Source: Paenibacillus sp. USDA918EY (GTDB lineage Bacteria > Bacillota > Bacilli > Paenibacillales > Paenibacillaceae). From it: 64,000 nt of DNA. Each line of letters opens with the position of its first letter. The first letter of the stretch is position 1. This document shows, piece by piece, positions 34,777 through 43,485 of the stretch. Made by a program: the position numbers and the translations under genes. The stretch spans positions 270,799 to 334,798 of the forward strand of contig NZ_WTWY01000007.1 of NCBI RefSeq assembly GCF_009870825.1. Reading direction: 5' to 3'. Under the pieces are notes generated by a model. It was not told the origin of the DNA, did no database searches, and saw only the letters and a list, made by a program, of their open reading frames with translations.

Positions 34777-35685
34777 TTATTCTTCCGAAGCCGCCATTTC
34801 GTTTAGCGCTTGCTGCTGTCGTTCTTCAGCCTCCAAAGCCTGTTTGATATGCTCCAAAATGTCGCGTTCCACTTCCGCTCTCGTATTCGGCTCGCACTGC
34901 GCCACAATGCGAATCACGTACTCGCTGGTGCTCATCGACTGAATGCCGAGAACGTCGGGCACCGCAATAAGATTCGGGTTTTCCTCCTGCACGCCTGTCA
35001 GCGATTGCTTAATCAAGCCGACGGTATCCTCCAACGACCGTTCGTTTTTCACTGGCAAATCGACCATTGCGAGCGCATTGGACAAGGAAAAGTTCGTCAC
35101 GCTCGTTATCGTCCCGTTAGGTAAAATATGCGTCTCTCCATTCATGCTTACGATTCGCGTGGAGCGCAGCCCGATCACTTCAACCGTCCCTTTATAGGTC
35201 CCCGTCTGGATGACGTCCCCTACGGCAAACTGATCCTCCAATATGATAAAAAATCCAGTAATGACATCCTTCACCAAGCTTTGGGCGCCAAAACCGATGG
35301 CCAGACCCAGCACGCCCGCGCCTGCCAGCAGCGGACCAAGCTTGAAATTGAATTCCGACAGGATCAGCAGCACCATGACAAAATTACACGTGACAGCCGT
35401 TATGTTTTTCAAAAGCTCGCCAACCGTGGCAAACCTGCGGGGATTGACATTGATCCGGCTCTGCTGGTGCCGTTCCAGCGACCGGTCGATGATTTTGGAA
35501 ACGACTCGGATGGCGATCCGGGTCACGATAAATAAGACGATGATACGGATGCCGGCAAACAAAACATTTGTCCACATATCCACATTTGTAATCCACGCCA
35601 AAAACTTGTCGCTAAACTTCAAAGCTTTATTCACAGCCCCTTCCACTTCGCCTTCTGTGGTTTCGAGCCATTGTGGATGAATCAT
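34777..35685 (-). CDS. Small-conductance mechanosensitive channel, MscS family
   Basis: Membrane channel of 302 aa expected to open on hypo-osmotic shock. Helices lie at about 40-60, 92-112 and 118-145. The pore helix region LLAGAGVLGLAIGFGAQSLVKDVITGFFIILEDQFAVGDVI is the MscS signature, followed by the beta domain (TGTYKGTVEVIGLRSTRI) and the cytoplasmic vestibule. AGGAGG precedes the ATG. It sits 12 bases after the DUF3343 gene and before DUF951. Confidence 0.95.
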   Translation of the reverse strand: MIHPQWLETTEGEVEGAVNKALKFSDKFLAWITNVDMWTNVLFAGIRIIVLFIVTRIAIRVVSKIIDRSLERHQQSRINVNPRRFATVGELLKNITAVTCNFVMVLLILSEFNFKLGPLLAGAGVLGLAIGFGAQSLVKDVITGFFIILEDQFAVGDVIQTGTYKGTVEVIGLRSTRIVSMNGETHILPNGTITSVTNFSLSNALAMVDLPVKNERSLEDTVGLIKQSLTGVQEENPNLIAVPDVLGIQSMSTSEYVIRIVAQCEPNTRAEVERDILEHIKQALEAEERQQQALNEMAASEE

Positions 35686-35697
35686 CCGGTCTACCTC

Positions 35698-35952
35698 CTA
35701 TCTCTCGATGCTTATATATCTATCATGATTGTCCTTGTAGTAGATTCCTCTGATCTCCACCTGCTCCTGCACAATGATTTGCTGTACGGAAGCCAGCTCC
35801 TCTTTCGGAAATTGGATCGATAACGCGCATCCCGCCGTAATCGTCTTCGGCGTAGGGCATAAATCGATTTCAATATCGGCATACTCCAACAGCATTTCCG
35901 CCCGCAGCGCCTGCTGCGTCGAATCGAAAGCCATTAACATCCAGGACTCCAT
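35698..35952 (-). CDS. DUF3343 small protein, putative Se/S carrier
   Basis: Protein of 84 aa with the DUF3343 pattern: early MAFDSTQQALRAEMLLE, then LCPTPKTITAGCALSIQF with two cysteines. The family is annotated as a putative selenium/sulfur carrier because of its similarity to TusA/YedF-type folds and its association with cysteine desulfurases; biochemical proof is lacking to my knowledge. A cysteine desulfurase-like gene lies 1.3 kb away (37238-38395). First gene of the DUF3343-mscS-DUF951 group and divergent from yyaC. Confidence 0.85.
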   Translation of the reverse strand: MESWMLMAFDSTQQALRAEMLLEYADIEIDLCPTPKTITAGCALSIQFPKEELASVQQIIVQEQVEIRGIYYKDNHDRYISIER

Positions 35953-36001
35953 TGCAAGATTGCCCGCCTTTTCGTTCTAATAAATTGCTTGTCCTTAGGA
36001 A

Positions 36002-36031
36002 GTATAAAAATGCGTCCCCATCCATATACTA
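36002..36031 (+). promoter_or_regulatory. Candidate sporulation (sigma-G/F type) promoter of yyaC
   Basis: GTATA (36002-36006), 18 bases, TATACTA (36025-36031) fits the sigma-G pattern GHATR-N18-CATXHTA with one mismatch. Placed about 35 bases upstream of the yyaC ATG. Confidence 0.45.
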
Positions 36032-36065
36032 GATACTACCAATCGCATTGTGAAAGGAAGATTCT

Positions 36066-36671
36066 ATGACACAGTTGTCCAAGCCTTCACAAAACCAGCA
36101 GCTTTCAAGCTTAAAAATACCACATACCGACCCTGAAATCCATTCCGCTATCATCCATCGCCTTTTGTTTTATTTATCCCAAGCCGAAGAACGGCAGCCT
36201 GTCGTCGTCGTATGTATCGGCACCGACCGTTCTACCGGCGACTGCCTTGGCCCTTTGGTCGGAACTGCGCTGGCTCGCTACAACAGTCCCTGGTTTCATC
36301 TGTTCGGCACGTTGGACGAGCCTGTTCACGCCGTCAATTTGCAGGAAACGCTTTCGACCATCCATGGCTTGTACGACCGCCCTTTCGTCATCGGCATCGA
36401 TGCTTGTCTCGGACAATCCTCAAGTGTCGGCTGCATCCAGGTCGCAAGCGGCCCTCTGAAACCCGGCGCAGGCGTACATAAAGAATTACCGCCGGTTGGC
36501 GATATCCATTTGACGGGTATCGTTAATGTCGGCGGCTTCATGGAATATTTTGTGCTGCAAAACACACGTTTAAGTTTGGTCGTACGTTTATCGGAAATTA
36601 TTGCGTCCAGCCTACATTCGGCGATCCAGGAATGGAAGTCCCGCTCCGCCCTTATTGCGAAGCTAGATTGA
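36066..36671 (+). CDS. yyaC: YyaC-type spore protein
   Basis: Protein of 201 aa belonging to the YyaC family, related to the spore protease GPR fold. Conserved blocks are VVVVCIGTDRSTGDCLGPLVGTAL, VIGIDACLGQSSSVG and GDIHLTGIVNVGGFMEYFVLQNTRL. It is restricted to spore formers and is expressed in the forespore in Bacillus; its exact role is unclear. AAAGGAAG precedes the ATG. Its 3' end overlaps the convergent DUF4446 gene by 20 bases. Confidence 0.9.
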   Translation: MTQLSKPSQNQQLSSLKIPHTDPEIHSAIIHRLLFYLSQAEERQPVVVVCIGTDRSTGDCLGPLVGTALARYNSPWFHLFGTLDEPVHAVNLQETLSTIHGLYDRPFVIGIDACLGQSSSVGCIQVASGPLKPGAGVHKELPPVGDIHLTGIVNVGGFMEYFVLQNTRLSLVVRLSEIIASSLHSAIQEWKSRSALIAKLD

Positions 36672-37158
36672 TTGCCTCCACCTCTTCCGGAGACAATGCA
36701 TACGATGACTCGCCGGCCGCAAGCGGTTTGGCATATACATAGGAGCTGTCACGGCTGTACAGGGCTGAAATGACAACTCCATTTTTCTTTTCATCCACAA
36801 TCGCAATCGAAAAGCTTAAGTCGCTGCCTTGGCCGCTAAACGCATTGTAACGTTTAATACCGACTTTTCCTTTGGTCTGCTGCAGTTTGTTCAGAACGGT
36901 TTCCAGCGTCTTGCGCTGCTGCTCCTGTTCATCCTCAATCGAATCCATCTGCACTTTCAGGTCGATGAGCAGCGTTTCCAAATTGTCCACGCCGCTGCCC
37001 GCCATCATCAAATCGTATTTCCGGCGCATTTTTCGGAGCTTCGCCCCTTGTGTCAACACCATTACGAGCAGGATCAAAATGAGGAGTGCGCCTCCGCCGA
37101 TAAACCACTGCAGCTGCTCCAAGATTAAACTATTCAAGTCCGACATTGCTGTTTTCAT
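36652..37158 (-). CDS. DUF4446 membrane-anchored coiled-coil protein
   Basis: Protein of 168 aa with one N-terminal membrane helix (about 19-38, FIGGGALLILILLVMVL), a predicted coiled coil (about 60-95, rich in Glu/Gln/Leu) and a C-terminal domain with GIKRYNAFSGQGSDLSFSIAIVDEKKNGVVISALYSRDSSYVYAKP. This last block defines DUF4446. Function unknown. An ATG five codons downstream (37143) is an alternative start. The gene ends within the 3' end of yyaC. Confidence 0.88.
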   Translation of the reverse strand: MKTAMSDLNSLILEQLQWFIGGGALLILILLVMVLTQGAKLRKMRRKYDLMMAGSGVDNLETLLIDLKVQMDSIEDEQEQQRKTLETVLNKLQQTKGKVGIKRYNAFSGQGSDLSFSIAIVDEKKNGVVISALYSRDSSYVYAKPLAAGESSYALSPEEVEAINLASQ

Positions 37159-37237
37159 TCCTTTTCCTCATTCTTGATCACTTTCGTTTTTCCCTTATTT
37201 TTTCAAACCGTCCTTAAACCTATCCTTTTTGTGAATT

Positions 37238-38395
37238 CTACGAAAGTTTGCTGCAAATTTCCCTCACGGCATCAATTGCCGCGTCCGCTTCCTCGCGCGT
37301 GGTGTTCACCCCGACGCTGATCCGAACCGCACCCGTCTGCAGTGTGTCAACAGCCTCGTGCGCCAACGGCGTGCAGTGCATGCCGGCCCGCACAGCGATC
37401 CCGTATTCCCGGTCCAGCTTAAAGGCGATTTCGCTGGAATCTCTTTCCGTTGAAACGAACGACACAATTCCGGTTCTCGGCTGTCCCGCTTCCGGACCCA
37501 AAATCCGAATTTCGGCAATGCTCTGAAGCCCTTCCATGATCCGTTGGGTCAACTCCCACTCATGCTCATAGATCCGCCGTGGGGTGAGCTTCAGCACCTG
37601 ATCGACGCCGGCCTTCAGTCCAGCAATGCCAGGCGTGTTCGGCGTGCCCGCTTCGTAGCGATCCGGACGAATCGTCGGCTGCTCCTTCTCCTCCGATTGG
37701 CTTCCGGTCCCTCCATGCAAAAGAGGCTCCAATTCAACCGTGGGGGATATGTACAACCCTCCCGTTCCCTGAGGTCCAAGCAATCCCTTATGCCCGGGAA
37801 ATGCCAGTAAATCGATGTTCATTGCCGAGACGTCGATCTCCAAACAACCGGCGCTTTGCGCAGCATCAACCAAAAATACGGCCCCATAGCGGCGTGCAAG
37901 CTCCCCGATTTCGGCGATCGGCAACAGGCTGCCAAGCAGATTGGAGCTGTGCGTGCTGACGACCAGTTTGGGCCGTTGTTCCAATGCAGCTTTCAGCCTG
38001 GCCATATCCAGCTGTCCTTGGCCGTTAACCGGAATATAGTCCACCTGCACGCCCGCCACCCGTTTCAAGTATTCCAGCGGCCGCCTTACGGAATTATGTT
38101 CGACCATCGTAGCCACGACCCGGTCTCCGGGCTGCAGCAATCCTTTTATCGCCAAATTCAACGCTTCGGTTGTATTATACGTAAATATGATGTCATTTTG
38201 GTTACGAACCTGAAACAGTTGGGATAATGCCTTTCTCCCTTCAAACAAAACCCTGCTCGCTTTTACTGCCATTTGATGGCTTCCGCGCCCCGGATTGGCC
38301 GCCGCTTCCTCCATCGCCTTTTGCATCGCTTGCAGCACTTCCGGAGGTTTCGGCCAGGAAGTGGCTGCATGGTCCAAATAGATGAACGGCTTCAT
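37238..38395 (-). CDS. Cysteine desulfurase family protein (class V aminotransferase)
   Basis: PLP enzyme of about 385 aa resembling the TIGR01977-type desulfurases. It has the N-terminal YLDHAATSWPKP, the substrate-side ATMVEHNS and STHSSNLLG, the PLP lysine in LLAFPGHKGLLGPQGTGGLY, and the catalytic-loop Cys in GIAVRAGMHCTPLAHE. It would release sulfur (or selenium) from cysteine (or selenocysteine). No IscU-like scaffold is adjacent; the DUF3343 gene nearby may be a carrier. Start uncertain: ATG 38395 has GGGAG 12 bases upstream, whereas ATG 38407 has no room for a ribosome site. Confidence 0.88.
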   Translation of the reverse strand: MKPFIYLDHAATSWPKPPEVLQAMQKAMEEAAANPGRGSHQMAVKASRVLFEGRKALSQLFQVRNQNDIIFTYNTTEALNLAIKGLLQPGDRVVATMVEHNSVRRPLEYLKRVAGVQVDYIPVNGQGQLDMARLKAALEQRPKLVVSTHSSNLLGSLLPIAEIGELARRYGAVFLVDAAQSAGCLEIDVSAMNIDLLAFPGHKGLLGPQGTGGLYISPTVELEPLLHGGTGSQSEEKEQPTIRPDRYEAGTPNTPGIAGLKAGVDQVLKLTPRRIYEHEWELTQRIMEGLQSIAEIRILGPEAGQPRTGIVSFVSTERDSSEIAFKLDREYGIAVRAGMHCTPLAHEAVDTLQTGAVRISVGVNTTREEADAAIDAVREICSKLS

Positions 38396-38407
38396 GATTG
38401 CATCCAT

Positions 38408-38912
38408 CTCCCTTATCTTTTCATACAGCGCTGCCCGCCTAATGTATTGCAGATCGATTAAATCGAGCAGATTGCTCTTGAGATTATAGAGCCGTATGCA
38501 ATTTTAAAACTTGCCCTACGTTTCTATCGTCTCAAGAAAATCCCTACCCGTATCATTCATAGAACAAAGACACTATGAGCAATCGCCAATCCCTTTGTCC
38601 CGCAAGCGTTACTCCGAGGAAGCATCCAAATTTACCCATTAGCAGGGCCTTGATTGAAAATATATCCGCTGCGTACAGGACTCTTGAAAAATGGTATCTG
38701 CCCGACTTTTCCTCGCCACGTGTTTTTCCAATACGCGGTGTGGCGTTTATATGACGGAGATCCACCACATGAATCGATCCTTTCAAATCCAACAACAGAA
38801 GAGTTCCTGTTCAAGTAGCGCTTTTCGATAACTAAAAAGAGAAAGACACATCCCCTTCCCCATTCAGGAATAAAGCCGGACATGTCAATTTGGCGCACTC
38901 ACAGGTTTACTT
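38408..38912. other. Non-coding interval between desulfurase gene and parB
   Basis: About 500 bases with only short, unconvincing reading frames. I see no RNA gene, terminator or repeat that I can support. Confidence 0.4.
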
Positions 38913-39752
38913 TTATTGCAAAAGCTCCAGCAGCCGTTCCAAATCCTGCTTGCTGTAATAATTCAACTCAATTTTGCCTTTGTCTTTATTTTGCTTAATT
39001 TTAACCGTCGTCCGGAATCTTTCGCGCAGCGTTTCCTCCAAGCTGTCAATATAAGGGTCGCGTTTTTTCACCTTCACCTTATTTTTGTCTGCCGATTTGC
39101 GATCCAGATTTTTTACGGCCTCCTCAAGATCGCGGACGCTCCATTCATTGGCCACGCATTGCTTCGCCAGCTGTTTGATCAGCTCCGGATCTTTCAATCC
39201 GACAATGGCACGGGCATGTCCCATCGATAATGTTCCACGTGAAACATAATCTTTGACTTCCTCAGGAAGCGAAAGCAGACGCAAGAAATTGGCAATATGG
39301 GATCTCGATTTACCGACCTTCAAAGACAGCTCCTCTTGCGTTAAGGAATATTGATCCATCAACCCTTGATAGGCTACCGCTACTTCCATCGCATTCAAGT
39401 TTTCACGTTGGAGGTTCTCGATCAATGCAATCTCCATAACCTGTTGATCGCTGAACGTCCGAACCACCGCAGGGATCGTCGCCTTTCCGCATATTTGCGA
39501 GGCACGATACCGCCGTTCGCCGGCAATGATTTCATACCCTTTCAAAACGCTGCGAACGATAATCGGTTGAATGACGCCATGCTGACGAATGGATTCCGCT
39601 AATTCCTGAATCGATTCTTCATTGAAGTCTTTGCGAGGCTGATACGGGTTCGCACGCAGTTGGCTGAGCGGTATCTCCACAATTTTGTCATCATCGTTGA
39701 TCGAAAGCGAAGGAATAAGGGCATCGAGTCCTTTGCCCAATCGTTTACTCAT
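38913..39752 (-). CDS. parB: Chromosome partitioning protein ParB/Spo0J
   Basis: CTP-dependent clamp that loads at parS, spreads and organises the origin region; 279 aa. The N-terminal CTPase domain has IPLSQLRANPYQPRKDF, IRQHGVIQPIIVR and GERRYRA. The central helix-turn-helix (LTQEELSLKVGKSRSHIANFLRLLSLP) binds parS and the C-terminal helix pair (ELNYYSKQDLERLLELLQ) dimerises. It overlaps soj by eight bases. The gene itself contains a parS site at 39231-39246, as in Bacillus subtilis. Confidence 0.98.
   Translation of the reverse strand: MSKRLGKGLDALIPSLSINDDDKIVEIPLSQLRANPYQPRKDFNEESIQELAESIRQHGVIQPIIVRSVLKGYEIIAGERRYRASQICGKATIPAVVRTFSDQQVMEIALIENLQRENLNAMEVAVAYQGLMDQYSLTQEELSLKVGKSRSHIANFLRLLSLPEEVKDYVSRGTLSMGHARAIVGLKDPELIKQLAKQCVANEWSVRDLEEAVKNLDRKSADKNKVKVKKRDPYIDSLEETLRERFRTTVKIKQNKDKGKIELNYYSKQDLERLLELLQ
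39231..39246. promoter_or_regulatory. parS site inside parB
   Basis: TGTTCCACGTGAAACA is an exact match to the canonical 16-bp parS. ParB/Spo0J loads here, about 12 kb from dnaA. Confidence 0.97.
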
Positions 39753-40506
39753 AAGAAATCACTTCCTTTGCCAACTCTAAATATACTTCAGCACCTTTGG
39801 AACGGGGATCATACGTCATAATGGATTGGCCATGGGAAGGAGCTTCGCTGAGCCGGACATTCCGCGGAATGATCGTTTGGTATACCTTCTCCTGAAAGTA
39901 CTTTTTCACTTCCTCGATGACCTGAATGCCAAGATTGGTCCGGGCGTCCAGCATCGTCAGCAGCACACCTTCGATCTGCAGCGATGTATTCAAATGCTTC
40001 TGCACCAGGCGAACGGAGTTTAACAATTGGCTTAATCCTTCGAGCGCGTAATATTCGCATTGAATCGGAATGATAACGGAATCGGCTGCAGTCAGCGAAT
40101 TGATCGTCAAAATGCCTAATGAAGGAGGGCAATCGATCAAAATATAATCATAATCCGCTTTGACCAAATGCAGTGATTTCTTTAGCCGAAGTTCTCTCGA
40201 AATGGTGGGAACCAATTCAATTTCCGCGCCCGCCAGTTGAATGGTAGCCGGGATGATATGCAATCCTTCAACCTGTGTCTCAAGAATGGCTTCCCTGGGA
40301 TGAACTTCATTAATGATGACGTCATAGATGCAGTTGGCTACATCGGCTTTGTTCACGCCAACGCCACTCGTTGTATTGCCTTGCGGATCAATGTCTACAA
40401 GCAGCACTCTTTTACCGAGCGAAGCCAAGCCTGCTCCGAGATTGACGGAGGTTGTTGTTTTTCCGACCCCGCCCTTTTGATTTGCTATGGCAATGATTTT
40501 GGACAC
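39745..40506 (-). CDS. soj: Chromosome partitioning ATPase Soj/ParA
   Basis: DNA-binding ATPase of 253 aa that works with ParB in origin segregation and, in Bacillus, controls DnaA. The deviant Walker A KGGVGKTTT is at residues 11-19, Walker A' LLVDIDPQGNTTSG follows and YILIDCPPSLGILTINSL is the Walker B region. Begins MSKIIAIANQKGGVGKT. The stop overlaps the parB start, so the two are coupled. Confidence 0.98.
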   Translation of the reverse strand: MSKIIAIANQKGGVGKTTTSVNLGAGLASLGKRVLLVDIDPQGNTTSGVGVNKADVANCIYDVIINEVHPREAILETQVEGLHIIPATIQLAGAEIELVPTISRELRLKKSLHLVKADYDYILIDCPPSLGILTINSLTAADSVIIPIQCEYYALEGLSQLLNSVRLVQKHLNTSLQIEGVLLTMLDARTNLGIQVIEEVKKYFQEKVYQTIIPRNVRLSEAPSHGQSIMTYDPRSKGAEVYLELAKEVISYE

Positions 40507-41123
40507 TCAATTTCACCTCATTGTGTATGAAAACTCTTCTTGTAGGTCACGGGATTGTGTTACACAGCAAAACAATCGGCTGCATACTTCCTGAAAAAGC
40601 GCGGCATTCGGAACCTCTTCTCCTTCAGGTACAAGCTGAAACGGCTTCGCCCTGCACGAGTGCATTTCTTTCTTGCAACATGGAAATCCTGAACCTGAAT
40701 CATAAATTTTTCATCATATTCCGCTTCAATGGGTATGGATATAATAGTGCTTTATGGATGCCGAATGAGCATGTTCCATGATTCTGTATCCGTTACATCC
40801 CTTCGGAACGCCTTGAGCTGATCATTTGATGTTCTTCCCCAATCGGACTGGCCATACAGCAAAAATGCAAACCGCCTCTATACAGAAGCCGTTTGCTCCA
40901 TCACCGGGCCGCCCCCCGGAAAGCAAAATTGATCTAGTTTCTATTCACCTTGTCAACCCGTTCAATCCAATGAAGGCTAAAAGTGGTTACCCCTACAAAA
41001 ACGTCATTTACGGATTGGTTCCTCATAAAAAGATGCGAATCCTTTTGCCACGTTAGCCAAACAAGGGCTTGGACGAACACCATCGCGGCACTTGCACCCG
41101 GCCTCAAAGCTGGATCATTACTC
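40507..41123. other. Non-coding interval upstream of soj
   Basis: About 620 bases between soj and the noc terminator. A TATTAT at about 40734-40739 (minus) is a weak candidate for the soj -10 box. No gene or repeat is supported. Confidence 0.35.
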
Positions 41124-41147
41124 CAAAAAAGCGGCCTGACAAGCCGC
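41124..41147 (-). terminator. Terminator of noc
   Basis: GCGGC-TTGTCAG-GCCGC then six T on the minus strand, about 20 bases past the noc stop. Confidence 0.85.
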
Positions 41148-41167
41148 CTAATGCCACTTCCGCCCTA

Positions 41168-41983
41168 TTAGCGTTTTGGAATCTGGATCACGATTTCGTA
41201 ATGGTCTTCGTGGTCGTTTTCCGTCGTTTTGATCGCCAATCCGGAATCGGTAACCATATCGATCGACTGACGGATCGTATTTAACGCAAGCCGCACGTCT
41301 TTCGTAAACGAGATGCGTTTGGATTTTTTGACTTTCGAAGCTTCTTTATAAAAAGCCACCCGGGCTTCAGTTTGTTTTACGTTCAGTTCCTTGGAAATGA
41401 TCTCGGACAGAAGCTTCAGCTGCAGTTCCTCCGTATCCAGGGACAGCAGCGCACGGGCGTGCCGTTCAGAAATTTTGCGCTCCATAAGCGCTACCTTGAC
41501 TTCTTCCGGCAAATGAAGCAACCGGATTTTGTTGGCGATGGTCGACTGGCTTTTGCCTAAACGCTGCGCCAAACTTTCCTGCGTCAATTGATGAATATCG
41601 ATCAGCTTCTGGTACGCTACCGCCTCTTCGATCGCGGTCAGCCCTTCGCGCTGAAGGTTCTCGATAAGTGCAATCGACGCGGCTTGAGAGTCATTGAATT
41701 CGCGGATAATCGCAGGGATCGTTTCCATCCCGAGTTTCGTTACAGCACGCCAACGCCGTTCACCGGCTATGATCTCATATTTGGAATTACGGATACGAAC
41801 AACAATCGGCTGAATGACGCCATGCGTTTTGATGGTTTGGCACAACTCATCGATTTTCTCGTCATCAAAAATCGTCCGGGGCTGGTATGGACTGCTGACA
41901 ATCTCCCCGACCGGAATTTGTTTCACTTCATCACTGTTGTTTCGCTCCGTCAAACCAAACAATTTAGAAAATTGTTCTTTCAT
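41168..41983 (-). CDS. noc: Nucleoid occlusion protein Noc
   Basis: ParB-family CTPase that binds Noc sites, contacts the membrane and blocks Z-ring assembly over the nucleoid; 271 aa. The N-terminal amphipathic helix [14 protein letters not shown] is the membrane-targeting element that separates Noc from ParB. Then come [24 protein letters not shown] and the helix-turn-helix [27 protein letters not shown] 41983 fits the amphipathic start; a GTG five codons upstream (41998) is possible. It is a paralogue of the nearby parB. Confidence 0.96.
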   Translation of the reverse strand: MKEQFSKLFGLTERNNSDEVKQIPVGEIVSSPYQPRTIFDDEKIDELCQTIKTHGVIQPIVVRIRNSKYEIIAGERRWRAVTKLGMETIPAIIREFNDSQAASIALIENLQREGLTAIEEAVAYQKLIDIHQLTQESLAQRLGKSQSTIANKIRLLHLPEEVKVALMERKISERHARALLSLDTEELQLKLLSEIISKELNVKQTEARVAFYKEASKVKKSKRISFTKDVRLALNTIRQSIDMVTDSGLAIKTTENDHEDHYEIVIQIPKR

Positions 41984-41998
41984 TCCGTAGATTACCAC

Positions 41999-43410
41999 CT
42001 AATTTCGTAATAGCACTTTGGCAAAGCGCTTCGTCAACATGACTACAACAAACGAACCTGGTTTATTTTCCAACCATTCGGTCCATGCCGACCTACCTTC
42101 CGACAAAGGGACGGTTTACCGCATAAACCTTCATACGAAATCGAGAGGGCGCACGGAAAAGAGCATGCGTTATGTACAACCCGTCCTCCTCCGCTCGATT
42201 CGCAAAATCGCAGCATTCGAATTGACGTCTTGGGCAGAATTCAATAAATATGGGCCCCGAATCTCTCATGAACCGAAACCGTCTTAAGAATTTGCGCATT
42301 CTCGAGCGAATTATCGGGGTGTATGCATGCAACCTGTCCCCATTCGCTTGGAACGCCTATAACTCTCTCTATTCTACCACTTTTTTTCATATAATCCTAT
42401 TCTCCAAAGTCCCCTTTTTTTCCTGCCGGACAGTTATTTTTTAAGGGAGAATGCTGTCAATGGATGGATAAAAACCAGGAGTTTTCATCCAAAGCAACCC
42501 ATTATTTTTCATTCGTTCGTCCGTTTATGACATATGCTTTAGCCGTCATTTTTATGGATGTTTATGGAATGTGTTTCTACCTCATTCGGGCCTGCAGGTC
42601 CAGCCAGTTATCAGGGTCGATCAATTCATGGCTAGCCGCTTCATTCTTTTAACACGATTGAACGGTATTACTCGATGAGTGGTAAATTGGAGATGCCTTG
42701 ATCATCCATCCAACGTTATCATTCAGACTCTAAATGATGATCCTCCTGACAAGGTCGTTTCTATTGTTCACCACACGCCCTAACTTGGCATATCCCAGCG
42801 CAATCATGTCCTTTAAGAAAGAATTTATCATCCCATTCTATCTAAACCCGGTCCCACCAAACCGCCCCCTTCAACCCTCTTCACCCAAAACGCTAACATA
42901 TTCAGAGGTCAACTCCAGTAACCTTCAGCATCTTTTGACGCTAACAGCTTCATGATATTCCTATTTGCTCACTGCCCAATACAAATCAATTGACCGGAAT
43001 AGCTGACTGCATTCCTTATTTTCCATAACGAAAATCAGATAGTGCGGCTTTGTTAAGAAGCGTGGCCGTCGGACATCAAGGCATGCGGCGCCCATATAAG
43101 CAGGGTTGAACCATCTTTCCTTAATTATGAAAAAGCCATGGATGCCAATCCCCTACTGACTCGTTATATTTCCCTTCATGATTCTTAAATGACTACAAAG
43201 GGAGACCCAAGAAACAGTTATAGCAACATTTCTCACAACAGACAGGCAACACACCATCCAGTATGTGGGAAAACGAAAGTTTTCGTGAAATAAGGACGCT
43301 ATGTATAAAAAAACCATCCTGTCCGAACTCCTTAACAATGGATCCGTTTGCCTTGAATCTCACCCAATAGACCGAACATGAGTAGTCGGACATTCACCTT
43401 CCGTAGACAT
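41999..43410. other. Gene-poor interval between noc and rsmG
   Basis: Roughly 1.4 kb with no reading frame I consider real. It holds a likely noc promoter (extended -10 TGGTAGAAT on the minus strand, TAGAAT at 42371-42376). Short frames on both strands have no family-like features. I see no inverted terminal repeats or transposase remnants. Confidence 0.5.
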
Positions 43411-43444
43411 AAAAAAGAGGAATGTTTCACGTGAAACACTCCTC
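43411..43444 (-). terminator. Terminator of rsmG whose stem contains parS
   Basis: On the minus strand GAGGAGUGUUUCAC pairs with GUGAAACAUUCCUC (14 pairs, one G-U) and is followed by six U (43411-43416). It begins about 40 bases past the rsmG stop. The central 16 bases are a perfect parS. Confidence 0.75.
43423..43438. promoter_or_regulatory. parS site, perfect palindrome
   Basis: TGTTTCACGTGAAACA is a perfectly symmetric parS. It lies in the stem of the predicted rsmG terminator. Confidence 0.96.
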
Positions 43445-43485
43445 GAAAAAACATCTAATCTATTTTATACCGGCGTTGCTTCCGT

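Noticed and set aside
38553..38795. Open frame of 80 codons between the desulfurase gene and parB
   Set aside because: No recognisable motif, no ribosome site, and overlapping frames of similar length exist on the same strand.
42018..43338. Several short frames in the noc-rsmG interval
   Set aside because: All are under 90 codons and on mixed strands, with no ribosome sites and no protein-like pattern.
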